DNA of 64,000 nt from Deltaproteobacteria bacterium (lineage in GTDB: Bacteria > Bdellovibrionota > Bdellovibrionia > Bdellovibrionales > JAMPXM01): the NCBI GenBank assembly GCA_017302795.1, contig JAFLCB010000002.1, positions 310,001-374,000 on the forward strand, in the 5' to 3' direction. Under the pieces are notes generated by a model. The model had not been told where the DNA came from. It saw only the letters and a list, made by a program, of their open reading frames with translations, and did no database searches. Shown here piece after piece: positions 16,933 through 26,209 of the stretch (within the stretch, counting starts at the first letter, position 1; the number at the start of each line of letters is the position of its first letter). A program made the translations under genes and the position numbers.

Positions 16933-18327
16933 CTAATCTATGGCGTCTATTTTTTCGATGGCGTCGGCGCCCGGGCGCTTCACGAAGTAAAGAATGATAA
17001 TTCCGGCAAGGATTAATCCAGCTGTGATCAGTTCGGGCTGCTTCGCATGCGCAAGCATTGCTAGGCAGGCGATAACGCCTAAAGCGGGAACGAAATAGGG
17101 AACGTCAAACGCACCTTTCGGCGTGGGCTCGCGACGCTTCAAAACAATTAGTGCCGAGTTGACTAAAACGAAACATCCCAAAAGAAGGACGCTTGTCGAT
17201 TTTGCGAGGGAAGAAATATCTCCGGACAGTGCCAGCCCGAGGAGAATAACGTAGAGAACTGCCACCGCGATGTGAGGAGTGGCGGTTTTCCCGTGAACTT
17301 TGCTTAAGAATGACGGCAATAATTTTTGTTTCGACATTCCGTAAAGCAATCTCGATCCCATGACGTAATTGAGTAGCGCCGTATTTGAAACCGCGAAGAG
17401 AGCCATGATCGAGTAGAGCTTTGACGGAAACCAAGGGGCAGCTGTTCGAACGACATCGACTAGCGGCTCTTTTGATTCAGCTAGTTGAGCCGCAGGAACA
17501 ACGGAGACGGCAATCAAGCTAATCAAAACATAAATAATCGAGGCACCCGCAACAGCGAACAGAAGTCCCCGAGGAATTGTTCGCGCTGGATCTTTGACCT
17601 CTTCGCTGACATTCAAAACATCCTCGAAGCCGACAAAGGAATAGAAAGTAAGAACAGCGCCGCCGAGGATGAGGCTTGTTGTAATTAGTCCGTCGGGATT
17701 GGTGATAGGAACGCTCGCGTCAAAATAGTCCACACCGCCAAGATACGAGATGCCAAAAACGATGATAATCAGAAGTCCAGAGAGTTCGATCACAGTGCAA
17801 ATGGAATTGGCCCACATTGACTCCCGAATCCCACGAAAAACAATGCCGGCGAGTAATGTGGCAAAGCCGACAATCAAAACCCAGAGGGGGATTGAAGGGA
17901 ACATGCCCTGGAGATAGCCCGAGAAAACTCTGCTAGCGGTCGCCATTGACGTAAGTCCAGAGGCCAGCGCAGCGAGGCCAACAATGTAAGCGAGCCAAGT
18001 TTTTTTAAAAGCCCGCTGCGTGACGTAGGCCGCGCCTCCGGCGCGAGGAAATCGACTGCCCACGGCGGCGTAAGAGAGTCCCGTGAGTCCAGCTGCAATC
18101 ATACTGGCCAGAAACGCCAACCAGATGGCGTTTCCCATCTGCCCAGCAGCTCGGCCAATGAGTCCGTAAATTCCGGCGCCAAGAATGTCGCCGATGCCAT
18201 ACAACGTCAGCGCAAGAAGGCCGATATGGCGTTTTAGTTGGGGCTCGCTAGATGTTTGGTCATGATGAACGACCCGTGAATCGATTTCCATGGGATTAAG
18301 AGTACCGAGTTGCAGACGCGAGGTCAC
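16933..18327 (-). CDS. APC-family amino-acid permease
   Basis: A 464-residue inner-membrane transporter with about twelve hydrophobic segments. The first has the APC signature GIGDILGAGIYGLIG, followed by the conserved SRFPRAGGAAYV and the DVLNVSEEVKDPARTIPRG motif that marks amino-acid permeases. It most resembles the cationic-amino-acid / YhdG-like branch, but specificity cannot be stated. The start could also be the ATG at 18291 (MEIDSRVVHHD). It is divergent from the EEP-fold hydrolase gene with only about 17 bases between annotated starts. Confidence 0.9.
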   Translation of the reverse strand: MTSRLQLGTLNPMEIDSRVVHHDQTSSEPQLKRHIGLLALTLYGIGDILGAGIYGLIGRAAGQMGNAIWLAFLASMIAAGLTGLSYAAVGSRFPRAGGAAYVTQRAFKKTWLAYIVGLAALASGLTSMATASRVFSGYLQGMFPSIPLWVLIVGFATLLAGIVFRGIRESMWANSICTVIELSGLLIIIVFGISYLGGVDYFDASVPITNPDGLITTSLILGGAVLTFYSFVGFEDVLNVSEEVKDPARTIPRGLLFAVAGASIIYVLISLIAVSVVPAAQLAESKEPLVDVVRTAAPWFPSKLYSIMALFAVSNTALLNYVMGSRLLYGMSKQKLLPSFLSKVHGKTATPHIAVAVLYVILLGLALSGDISSLAKSTSVLLLGCFVLVNSALIVLKRREPTPKGAFDVPYFVPALGVIACLAMLAHAKQPELITAGLILAGIIILYFVKRPGADAIEKIDAID

Positions 18328-18344
18328 GCAGAGTATCTTTTAGA

Positions 18345-19430
18345 ATGAGAGACAAGACCGTGGGGCGAAATATGAAGCTGTTCGAAAGTCGAAGATGGCG
18401 ATTCGTCAGTTTCAATGTCGAGAATCTTTTTCTCTACTTTGATGAGGCCCCCAATCGCGACATGTCGGCTATTAACGAAATAGAATGGCGCCAGCTTTCG
18501 CGGTCCACTGTGGACAATAAACCATTGAAACAAGTTCGCGAAATTGCGGCGACGGTCGAGGACTTGAATCCAGATTTTCTAATGCTAAGCGAGGTCGGAG
18601 GGCGGGAAAGCCTTGCCAATTTTTCGTCCTACTTCTTACGCGATCGATATATTCCCTATCTCATCGAAGGAAATTCGGATCGAGGAATTGATCTGGGCTT
18701 TTTGGTAAAACGCGATCTTCCGCTGAAGTACGACCTCATGTCCCACAAAAATCGCAAACTAGATTTCCTGTATCCACACGAGCGACTGACGAAGGAGACT
18801 GGCTACACTCACCTGCGAGCGGGACGGGTGACTTCGCACCGCTTCTCTCGCGATGTACTGGAGCTTCGCTGTTACGGAGCAAATGATGAGCGTCCCGAAT
18901 TTATCATCATGCAGGTTCACCTCAAATCGCCGTTGGATCGCGACCGAATTGATCCTGGAGGTAAAGACCGACGGAGAGCCGAGCTAGAGATGCTGGTAAG
19001 AATTTACGGTGAAGTTCGCGCTGAGTATGGAAGTCCGCCGGTTCCGGTTTTGATTTCGGGTGATTTCAATGGGGCGATTTACGGAGCTCAGCCAGATGAG
19101 GAATTCCAAGCGATGCGTGAATCAGATTTGACCTGCTGTCTTGAGGCGGCCGGTGTTCCTCTTGATGAACGATTCACTTGGCTTCATACACACCCACGAC
19201 GGCCGAATTTTCAGAAGCAGCTGGACTATGTTTTGATTTCGCCGGAGCTTCGTTCGCGCGTGAACAAAGAGGATACCTGGGTCTATCGTTTTAAGGATGA
19301 AAGCGGCATTTATAGGCAGATTCCTCGCAACCTCAATGAGAAAAAACTATTGCCGTCTGATCACTATCCAGTCGTATTGACGTTGAATTCAGCAATTTCA
19401 CCAAGCGGCGAGAATCCCGATCGCGAATAA
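18345..19430 (+). CDS. Endonuclease/exonuclease/phosphatase (EEP) family hydrolase
   Basis: A 361-residue EEP-fold enzyme. Visible catalytic pieces: RFVSFNVENLF (metal-binding Asn), DFLMLSEVGG (metal-binding Glu), FIIMQVHLKSP (catalytic His), VLISGDFNGA (Asp and Asn) and KLLPSDHYPVVLTL (terminal Asp and His). The set and order are those of the family that includes DNase I and phosphodiesterases. No signal peptide is seen. An ATG at 18372 (MKLFESRRW) is an alternative start. The 3' end overlaps the convergent acetyltransferase gene by 67 bases. Substrate cannot be told. Confidence 0.9.
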   Translation: MRDKTVGRNMKLFESRRWRFVSFNVENLFLYFDEAPNRDMSAINEIEWRQLSRSTVDNKPLKQVREIAATVEDLNPDFLMLSEVGGRESLANFSSYFLRDRYIPYLIEGNSDRGIDLGFLVKRDLPLKYDLMSHKNRKLDFLYPHERLTKETGYTHLRAGRVTSHRFSRDVLELRCYGANDERPEFIIMQVHLKSPLDRDRIDPGGKDRRRAELEMLVRIYGEVRAEYGSPPVPVLISGDFNGAIYGAQPDEEFQAMRESDLTCCLEAAGVPLDERFTWLHTHPRRPNFQKQLDYVLISPELRSRVNKEDTWVYRFKDESGIYRQIPRNLNEKKLLPSDHYPVVLTLNSAISPSGENPDRE

Positions 19431-20287
19431 AATCTATGCGCTTTGGGGTTGGCGGAATCGGAAAACAAAATGACTCCTGAAATTTCGTCGATGGTCGCTT
19501 CCATCGCCATGAGATTCAGAATCTCCGATCCGTATCCGTCACCGCGGAAAATGGAATCTACGAAGACCAAGGAAATTCTGGCCAACCGACCAAACTGGGA
19601 ATCCTCAAATTCACCGCTAAAAGCCGCCATGCCAATGGGCTTTTTACCGCTTTGACCGCTAATTTCAAAAATTAGAAGTCGACGCCGGTTAAGCCATTCA
19701 AGAGCTTCATCGCGCGCCCGGGTGTTTGTCTCTTTAGAAAACTGTTCGGCCCATGATGCGATTTGCTTTCGATCGGCCTCGGTGCAGCGGCGCAGAGAAA
19801 GCCGTTCAATTGTATCAATTGTAACATTAGTTCGCGCCAATGGTGTACGCCACCATGCTGTTTGGTGCGTCACGGTGCTAGAAGTGATTTTTAACGACTT
19901 AACAAAATCGGGTGTGGCGATCACGTGCTTGGGCTGAAAGCGTTGAAACATGAATTCACGCAATATGTTGTCGACTTGAGGATATTGCGACGGCAAATCT
20001 TGGAAGTCGATTTCTGGGCATGTCAACACGACTCGTTGAGACGGAAGCGCGACCCCCCAGATTCGTGAGGGTCTTTGCGCCGATTTCGTAGCGCCACGTC
20101 CGAGGGTGAACCAAAGACTCGCGGGATTTTTCGCTCCTGCATTAACTTTGGCAAGAGTCAGGACCTGATGCTGTACAGCTAGCCATCGGCGTCGATCGCT
20201 GCGATGAAAGGTGTACAGCAAGTCAACATGCTCCATGAGCTGGTCCAACCAGAGTCCGGGATGTGTGTGCCATTCGATGGGTTCCAT
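19364..20287 (-). CDS. GNAT-family acetyltransferase with N-terminal extension
   Basis: A 307-residue protein whose C-terminal half is a GNAT domain: RISLVFVDSIFRGDGYGSEILNLMAMEA holds the acetyl-CoA-binding loop (RGDGYGS), followed by ILFSDSANPKAHRFYSRSGFSPLGEIAEF. The first ~150 residues are a separate part (about half of the protein) rich in Arg and Trp that may be a second, degenerate acetyltransferase domain or a recognition module, as in other double-domain GNAT proteins. Substrate unknown. It overlaps the EEP gene at its 3' end. Confidence 0.75.
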   Translation of the reverse strand: MEPIEWHTHPGLWLDQLMEHVDLLYTFHRSDRRRWLAVQHQVLTLAKVNAGAKNPASLWFTLGRGATKSAQRPSRIWGVALPSQRVVLTCPEIDFQDLPSQYPQVDNILREFMFQRFQPKHVIATPDFVKSLKITSSTVTHQTAWWRTPLARTNVTIDTIERLSLRRCTEADRKQIASWAEQFSKETNTRARDEALEWLNRRRLLIFEISGQSGKKPIGMAAFSGEFEDSQFGRLARISLVFVDSIFRGDGYGSEILNLMAMEATIDEISGVILFSDSANPKAHRFYSRSGFSPLGEIAEFNVNTTG

Positions 20288-20354
20288 CGACTTTCTTCTA
20301 TTTCTTTAGGTTTGTCTTTGTCTAGGACGGGTTCAACTCGCTAGCCTTAAGATT

Positions 20355-21392
20355 ATGGCAAAACGCAGAATTGGATTGATGACTGGTGGTGGCGACGCCC
20401 CAGGATTGAATGGAATTATTGAAGCGACAGTTAGAGCACTGGCCAATCACCCGATCGAACTTGTGGGAATTTGCGACGGCTTCGAAGGGATCTATGCGCG
20501 ACGCACGGTCAGTCTTACGACTGCAGGCGTTTGGAACGCGCATACACATGCCGGAACACTTCTTGGAACGTCCAACAAAAGCAGCACAAAAGGCCGCGAA
20601 CCAGAGTTTTTAAAAGCTTTTGCTGAATTGAAGCTGGATGGACTTATCGCAGCTGGTGGCGATGGAACTTTTGAAGGCCTTAGTCGCGTGCTTAAGGGTC
20701 TCAACTTAATCGGTGTGCCAAAGACGATCGACAACGACCTTCAGGGCACCGACGTTACGTTTGGTTTTGATACCGCATGTGCGGTCGTTGCTGAAGCGGT
20801 CGATGCGCTTCGTGCGACGGCGGATGCGCATCGGCGCGTTTTAGTTGTCGAAGCAATGGGTCGCACGGCGGGCTGGATCGCCTTAGGCGGGGGGCTTGCT
20901 TCCTATGCAGACGCGATCTTAGTTCCCGAACGCCCGTTTGACCGAGCTGCATTGAAAATGCATTTAACCAAACTTCAGAATGGTGGACGTCGTGGGGCAA
21001 TGATTGTGGTGGGTGAAGGCGCACACGCGGTAGGAGAGTCCGCAAGAGTTGCATTCCGTGTCGAGGGAAGTCCACAGGCAGATCGATTCGGTGGAATCGC
21101 CGAGGAAATCGCTCGCTGGGTAGAAAGAGAAACGGGCTGGGAGTCTCGGCACGTTGTGCTTGGTCATTTGCAGCGATCTCGTCATCCAACGACTACCGAT
21201 CGATTTATAACCGCATCGATGGGCGTTGAAATTTCGCGAATGGTTTTAGAAAACGCCTGGGGCCAAGCGGTGGTCGTACGCGGAGGTGTCGTGACGCGTG
21301 CGCCGCTTTCGGACCTGATGAAGCCGCCAAGGCTAGTTGATTCCGAGCATCGCTGGGTGAAGATCGCGCAGTCGCTGGGAATATTTATTTAG
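20355..21392 (+). CDS. pfkA: 6-phosphofructokinase
   Basis: Glycolytic enzyme that phosphorylates fructose 6-phosphate. The 345-residue protein has GLMTGGGDAPGLNGII at the N-terminus (phosphate-donor loop), LIAAGGDGTFEGLSRV, then VPKTIDNDLQGTDVTFGFDTA, then VEAMGRTAGWIAL and GHLQRSRHPTTTDR. GGDGT has Gly where PPi-dependent enzymes usually have Asp, pointing to ATP use, while PKTIDND has Lys as in the PPi-type and mixed group. So the phosphoryl donor is most likely ATP but not certain. No close neighbour suggests an operon. Confidence 0.93.
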   Translation: MAKRRIGLMTGGGDAPGLNGIIEATVRALANHPIELVGICDGFEGIYARRTVSLTTAGVWNAHTHAGTLLGTSNKSSTKGREPEFLKAFAELKLDGLIAAGGDGTFEGLSRVLKGLNLIGVPKTIDNDLQGTDVTFGFDTACAVVAEAVDALRATADAHRRVLVVEAMGRTAGWIALGGGLASYADAILVPERPFDRAALKMHLTKLQNGGRRGAMIVVGEGAHAVGESARVAFRVEGSPQADRFGGIAEEIARWVERETGWESRHVVLGHLQRSRHPTTTDRFITASMGVEISRMVLENAWGQAVVVRGGVVTRAPLSDLMKPPRLVDSEHRWVKIAQSLGIFI

Positions 21393-21417
21393 CTTATCAA
21401 GCCGTTAATGTGGGTCG

Positions 21418-22290
21418 CTAACGGCGAACCGCGAGAGTCGAATCGCGTTTGCTGGCGTAGCCTTCGCGAATTCGAAGCTCAAAGCCCGCATCGACTAACG
21501 CGCGCTTTAAGTTACCTGTGCAGGCATAGGTTGAAAGCACACACGACTGATTACAAGCCGTCGCGAGAAAATGATCCAAAAATTCTCGTGTCCAAAGTTC
21601 TGGCGTGGACTTACTGGAAAACGCATCAAAGGCAATACAATCAAATTTTCTCGTCATTTCTGTTTGCGGCGTGAGTGGTCCCGACAAAGTCCAAGATTTT
21701 TCCAGAAGCGCATTACCAATCGCCCTGCAAACGGTGTCGGGAGTAACAAGTTCAGATTTCATCGCGTCGCACGTTCGGCGCGCAATCTGGTCATAGATAT
21801 CCGGAAGGACGAAAACATCTGGCGTCATAGTCGGTTTCAGCACCTTGGCAAGAGCCCAACTTTTAAATGAGGTGTTGAGTTCTTCGATCAGCTCGAAGCT
21901 TTTACCCCTAGGTACAGCACCAGACTTTAAAGCTAATGCAGCCGACAATATTTCGACGTAACCAAGGCCCAATCCCAAAGAAAAAACCGTTGGCTCCTTA
22001 ATACCTAATTCATTTTGCGCGACCGCGAAGGCCGTGCCGTAAATGTAGACGGTCTCGTTAAAGGCTCCTCTTAGCGAGTGCATCGTTTCGCTCTCGCCAA
22101 GCCTAGCGGTGAGGCTTCCGTCGGCCGTTTCCACGAATTGGAACTGAAGGCCACCCGGTAAAAATGTCGCGGGTCCGACGTTTCTAGTATCAGAAAAAAA
22201 TGGACTGACTGGTTCGGCCGCAGGCAAGCCCGCGCCGGAATGGCTGCCGGAATCAGGGCTAAGATGACCGTGGGTCTTGGGTGTGGACAT
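21418..22290 (-). CDS. MnmC-like methyltransferase (DUF752-type)
   Basis: A 290-residue protein resembling the methyltransferase domain of MnmC, which finishes the mnm5s2U modification at the wobble position of some tRNAs. The key features are TVFSLGLGLGYVEILSAAL (SAM-binding loop), FDCIAFDAFSSKSTPELWTREFL (acid residue and PELW signature) and the C-terminal AGFELRIREGYASKRDSTLAVR. There is no FAD-dependent oxidase domain, so this would be a stand-alone methyltransferase, as in several other phyla. Its N-terminal ~30 residues look unstructured. Confidence 0.8.
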   Translation of the reverse strand: MSTPKTHGHLSPDSGSHSGAGLPAAEPVSPFFSDTRNVGPATFLPGGLQFQFVETADGSLTARLGESETMHSLRGAFNETVYIYGTAFAVAQNELGIKEPTVFSLGLGLGYVEILSAALALKSGAVPRGKSFELIEELNTSFKSWALAKVLKPTMTPDVFVLPDIYDQIARRTCDAMKSELVTPDTVCRAIGNALLEKSWTLSGPLTPQTEMTRKFDCIAFDAFSSKSTPELWTREFLDHFLATACNQSCVLSTYACTGNLKRALVDAGFELRIREGYASKRDSTLAVRR

Positions 22291-22389
22291 ACCTAGGGGT
22301 TTTGAATGTGTTAGCTCGGTCCATCAAGCTCTAAATGCAGGACTTCTTTATTGACACTCTGCTGCCTTAACGGCCAAGTTCGCCTCACG

Positions 22390-23349
22390 ATGCTCAAAAA
22401 CGAATTGCCGCGAAAACAGATCCCAGCCGAGTGGGAGGGGAAACCCTATCACCCGATCAGTTTGGACTACAAAACTCGCTTTGGCGGAAAGGTCGTGAAG
22501 GTCCCCGTGTCGATCGCAGATTCTTGCCCGAACCGCGATGGATTGAAGGGGATGAAGACCTGCATTTTTTGCGACGAACATGGAAGCTTCGCCTATGCGG
22601 ATTCGCAAAAAGAAAGTTTGAAAGCGCAGATCGAACTTCACCGATCGAAAGTTGCCACTCGTTTTAATGCAGCAAAATTCTTGGTTTACTTTCAGGCTTA
22701 CACCACAACTTTTACGGCATTGGCTCGACTGAAAGATGGCTTTGAATTGGCTCTGTCGTATCCCGACACTGTGGGCCTCGTCGTGGGTACGCGGCCAGAT
22801 TGTCTGTCCGAAGCTGTGCTGCGCACGTGGCGAGAGTATTCGGAAAAAACATTCGTTGGCGTCGAAGTCGGGGTTCAAAGCTTTGATGACGATCAGTTGC
22901 TTTGGATGCGACGCGGGCACACCGGGGCGCAAGCGATTCGGGGGATCGAGCGAATCGCAAAAGAGTCAGGTGTAGATGTTGGCATTCACTTGATGTTTGG
23001 TTGGCCAACTGAAAACGATAAACAAATCATCGAAACGGCGAAGCTTTGCAATTCGCTCCCAATTTCGAATGTGAAACTTCATAACCTTCACGTGCTTGCA
23101 AAAACGCCGCTCGAAGACCTTTACCGTGATGGTTCGTTTGAACCGATCGAGCTTGATCTCTACGCTCATCGCGTCGCTGTTTTTTTGGATCACCTAGATC
23201 CGCGCATCGCTGTTCACCGCCTGGCGGCACTTTCAAATCGCTGGGACGAACTGGTTGCACCAGAATGGGTGCGCCACAAAATGAAAAGCTGGCAAGGGAT
23301 GATCGATCGAATCAACGCCGCGGAATCTTTTCAAGGGCGCCTTTTTTAG
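22390..23349 (+). CDS. Radical SAM protein, TIGR01212 (YhcC-like)
   Basis: A radical SAM enzyme of about 319 residues. The iron-sulfur cysteines are at about residues 46, 58 and 61 (SCPNRDG...KTCIFC), a spacing typical of the YhcC / TIGR01212 group, and the protein continues with GVQSFDDDQLLWMRRGHT and GIHLMFGWPTEND, both usual for this group. The annotated longest frame starts at 22351; I prefer the ATG at 22390, where the sequence begins MLKNELPRKQIPAEW. The reaction catalysed by this family is not firmly known. Confidence 0.9.
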   Translation: MLKNELPRKQIPAEWEGKPYHPISLDYKTRFGGKVVKVPVSIADSCPNRDGLKGMKTCIFCDEHGSFAYADSQKESLKAQIELHRSKVATRFNAAKFLVYFQAYTTTFTALARLKDGFELALSYPDTVGLVVGTRPDCLSEAVLRTWREYSEKTFVGVEVGVQSFDDDQLLWMRRGHTGAQAIRGIERIAKESGVDVGIHLMFGWPTENDKQIIETAKLCNSLPISNVKLHNLHVLAKTPLEDLYRDGSFEPIELDLYAHRVAVFLDHLDPRIAVHRLAALSNRWDELVAPEWVRHKMKSWQGMIDRINAAESFQGRLF

Positions 23350-23354
23350 GGCGC

Positions 23355-24077
23355 CTATTTCAAATCGTCGATCAGGTGTTGAATTGCGCCGGTGTGGTCG
23401 ATGGTCCAAACATCAAGCACTGGGTCGGTGTCGAGATTCGCAGCTGCGACCATTTTAAATGTCGATTTAGTCGCGGTGCAATCCGGGCAAAAAGAAATCA
23501 GACGATCAAAATCGATCGACTTCACGTCTGTCATCGGACTTAAAATTATGGGCGCATCGGGCTTATAGCCCGGATCAGCTTTCGCTTTATCAATCGCGTC
23601 TTGTGCGCGCTGTGCCGCTAGCATGGTGATGGTTCGCATTTCCGGATTCCACTTTGATTCGCCCATTGAACCGCCAGTGGCACCATCCGTCGCTTCTTTG
23701 AACGAGGCTGCTTTCACGAAACCAAACGCATACAGTACACGTTTGGGCCAAAGTTCTAACGCCTTGAGATCGGTTGTGTAAAAACCATGTTCTTTAAAGA
23801 ACTTCTGTTGTGCTTGAAAGACCAACTCAAGATCAGCACGAACAACGATTTGAATCGCCTTCAATTGTCGTTGCTTCGCCCAGCTTGCACCGCCGGTTAC
23901 GCCCCAAATGACTCCGATCATTGTTAGAAGCACAATGACTGCGCCGATCACGTGGATGGATCTTCTGGCGCGTGATTCTGCTGCGGTTTCCGGCGCACTT
24001 TCCGGCCCCGCTTCAAAATCTGCGTGATCCGGTTGGTAATCTGGATGATTGGGATCTTTTGACGGCACGATCTTCAT
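23355..24077 (-). CDS. Pilin-like membrane-anchored protein
   Basis: A 240-residue protein with a cytoplasmic acidic N-terminus of about 40 residues, then one membrane segment (IHVIGAVIVLLTMIGVIWGVTGGA, about residues 41-65), then a globular part. The region after the membrane helix has a pseudopilin look (LVFQAQQKFFKEHGFYTTDLKAL) and the end DVWTIDHTGAIQHLIDDLK matches the C-terminal style of type IV pilin-like proteins. But the long N-terminal cytoplasmic tail and absence of a clear prepilin peptidase site are not typical. A two-cysteine pair (FCPDCTATK) lies near the end. Pilin-like is my inference. Confidence 0.55.
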   Translation of the reverse strand: MKIVPSKDPNHPDYQPDHADFEAGPESAPETAAESRARRSIHVIGAVIVLLTMIGVIWGVTGGASWAKQRQLKAIQIVVRADLELVFQAQQKFFKEHGFYTTDLKALELWPKRVLYAFGFVKAASFKEATDGATGGSMGESKWNPEMRTITMLAAQRAQDAIDKAKADPGYKPDAPIILSPMTDVKSIDFDRLISFCPDCTATKSTFKMVAAANLDTDPVLDVWTIDHTGAIQHLIDDLK

Positions 24078-24219
24078 GTTTGAAAAGGATTAGCAGAGGT
24101 ACAAGGGGGGCGCAAACGATGAGGCTTGAACGGAGTTTTCGTTTTTACCCGACCAAGGCCCTGTGAGTTTGAAGACGCTTCTCCCCATTCGAATCAAGGT
24201 TTAGCTAAAATAACGGGAT

Positions 24220-25368
24220 ATGACGCCTGGCTCCTCTGATTCAAATACGCGAAAACTTGGACTGGTACTTTCTGGAGGCGGAGCTCGGGGTGCCTATCAG
24301 GCGGGCGTGCTGCAAGGAATCGCCGAGGTAGCGGCGTCCGTCGGCGTCGCGAATCCCTTTCAGGTCATTACCGGAGTCAGCGCAGGGGCCGTTAACTCGG
24401 CCGTGATCGCAGCTCATCCTGGCGAATTTTCTGAGGCAACGAATCAACTAACGGAAAATTGGAAGACCATAACCGCCAAAGAGGTCTTCAGAACCGACGC
24501 GGTCACCGCGGGTCGCCTAGGCTTTAAGTTTCTGATCGATACGGCCTTGGGTGGAATGAAAGAAAAGAAGATGGCACGGTCCTTACTGGACACGTCTCCT
24601 CTTCGTGAATACCTGGCAAAACGAATTGAATTTGATAAAATCGATTCACGGTTTCGCGAGGATGGAATTCAAGCGCTAGCGTTGACGGCTATGAATTATA
24701 CCAACTCTCATTCGATGACATTTGTGCAAAGCATGAAGCCCGCCGTGATGTGGGATCGATCTCGTCGGCGAAGTGTGAACGCGAAAATCGGTGTTGAACA
24801 TGTGATGGCGTCCGGTGCAATTCCGATGTTTTTTCCGCCAGTCCCGGTAGGTCAGGACTTTTTTGGCGACGGATGCCTAAGAAACACTGCACCCTTGAGC
24901 CCTGCGATCCACCTCGGGTCCGACCGAATTATCGTGATCGGCGTCAGAAGACCCGATCATCTAGCACCGCCGCCGTCGAACGATGTATCGCCTTCGCTAG
25001 CTCGGGTTGTCGGTGTTGTTTTAAACGCGCTCTTAATGGACGCCGTCGAATTTGATATGGAACGCCTTGGGCGCATCAACCAAACGGTCGACTTGATCCC
25101 AATCGGGACAAGAACGAATCTGCAATTGCGAAAAATCGAATACCTATGGATTCGCCCTAGTCGCGATATCGGGGCAATCGCAGCCGGATTGTACGATCGT
25201 TTGCCGTCTGTGATTCGCTATCTCGTCGCGGGCCTTGGATCGCAGAAGGAAGCCTCCGAGCTAACAAGCTATCTACTATTCGATCCCGAATTCTGTGGCG
25301 AACTTGTTCGGCTTGGCCACGAGGATGCGCTCGCGAGGCGCGAGGAAGTCATAAAGTTTATTACCTGA
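24220..25368 (+). CDS. Patatin-like phospholipase
   Basis: A 382-residue patatin-family lipid hydrolase. Motifs in order: GLVLSGGGARGAYQAGVLQGI (oxyanion loop), TGVSAGAVNSAVI (nucleophile elbow GxSxG) and DFFGDGCLRNTAPLSPA (catalytic Asp in a DG(G/A)-type motif, here DGC). There is no signal peptide, so it acts in the cytoplasm or is exported by another route. It is near a divergent pilin-like gene and converges on a secreted protein gene. The third residue of the DGG motif is Cys, which is unusual but not at the catalytic position. Confidence 0.9.
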   Translation: MTPGSSDSNTRKLGLVLSGGGARGAYQAGVLQGIAEVAASVGVANPFQVITGVSAGAVNSAVIAAHPGEFSEATNQLTENWKTITAKEVFRTDAVTAGRLGFKFLIDTALGGMKEKKMARSLLDTSPLREYLAKRIEFDKIDSRFREDGIQALALTAMNYTNSHSMTFVQSMKPAVMWDRSRRRSVNAKIGVEHVMASGAIPMFFPPVPVGQDFFGDGCLRNTAPLSPAIHLGSDRIIVIGVRRPDHLAPPPSNDVSPSLARVVGVVLNALLMDAVEFDMERLGRINQTVDLIPIGTRTNLQLRKIEYLWIRPSRDIGAIAAGLYDRLPSVIRYLVAGLGSQKEASELTSYLLFDPEFCGELVRLGHEDALARREEVIKFIT

Positions 25369-26119
25369 TGGACATCTCTCGCATCAGGCCGAAGTTGGCT
25401 TCAGGTGAGTCTTCCAGGCTGAATTCGGATTTCTCAGTGGTGAGCGAGTGCCAGCGAACAGCGCTTTCTGAAAGCGGAAATAGAATTCCTGGAAGACTTC
25501 CGACATCTATCGCGTAGCTATAAACGATTCCGGAAGGCGTCGTCAGAAAAATCGAATTCACGACATGTAATGATCGAGGAAGCTTCCAAGAGCTTTCCAA
25601 AAAATCGGCTCTGGCGCCGCGGATGTTTAAGCCATTGAAAATTTTGACAAAGAGATTCGCTGCGACGGCACAGAATGTTCGAAAATCAAAAGTGATCCCT
25701 GTCCTAGTGGCTGGAATGTTCATCGAATATTTGGAAACCTCGTAACTGATACAGGAAATTTTGTCGGCCATTGCTGGGGCATCTCGACACGCGCTAAGAA
25801 TTCGGTGAGCGACCTCGTCGGAATCACGGCCGGCAATTTTCAAATAGGCCAAGCTCAACAAGTTAAACGGCGGAACATACAAAACCGTCAGTATTCCATC
25901 GTTTCTTTCAACTTCACGGTCGGAAATTCCGTGGTAGCCGTGGACCCGCTCCCATTCACGGCTAAGCGCCTGGAAAGACCAAGTTTCCGCGATTTTCAAG
26001 CTTGGATAGTGCGGACGGATTGAAATTTCGTCAGAGGCAAAGGCGTCCATTGGGATCATAGAAATGATCGCGAGGCCTATCAGCAGTTTAATCGCAAATG
26101 GAGTCTTTTGGTCTTGCAC
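25361..26119 (-). CDS. Secreted protein of unknown function
   Basis: A 252-residue protein, GTG start, with a signal peptide (FAIKLLIGLAIISMIPMDAFA) after a short basic leader. The mature part has four cysteines (SACRDAP, KISCISYE, RTFCAVAAN) with others possible as disulfides. No family recognised. Three tandem 11-base units (CTACCTACGTG-type) lie 15-47 bases upstream of the start, a likely regulatory feature. The 3' end overlaps the patatin gene by 8 bases. Confidence 0.7.
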   Translation of the reverse strand: MQDQKTPFAIKLLIGLAIISMIPMDAFASDEISIRPHYPSLKIAETWSFQALSREWERVHGYHGISDREVERNDGILTVLYVPPFNLLSLAYLKIAGRDSDEVAHRILSACRDAPAMADKISCISYEVSKYSMNIPATRTGITFDFRTFCAVAANLFVKIFNGLNIRGARADFLESSWKLPRSLHVVNSIFLTTPSGIVYSYAIDVGSLPGILFPLSESAVRWHSLTTEKSEFSLEDSPEANFGLMREMSIR

Positions 26120-26133
26120 GGACTGTCTATATG

Positions 26134-26166
26134 CAACCTACGTGCTACCTACACGCTACCTACGTG
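26134..26166. repeat. Three tandem 11-base units upstream of the secreted-protein gene
   Basis: Consecutive units CAACCTACGTG, CTACCTACACG and CTACCTACGTG. One unit is close to one helical turn, so identical faces are presented; the location just before the gene at 26119 suggests a binding site for a regulator. Confidence 0.6.
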
Positions 26167-26209
26167 CAACGTCTTGGCCTTTAAACTTAGGCTTTCGCGT
26201 ATAATCGAG

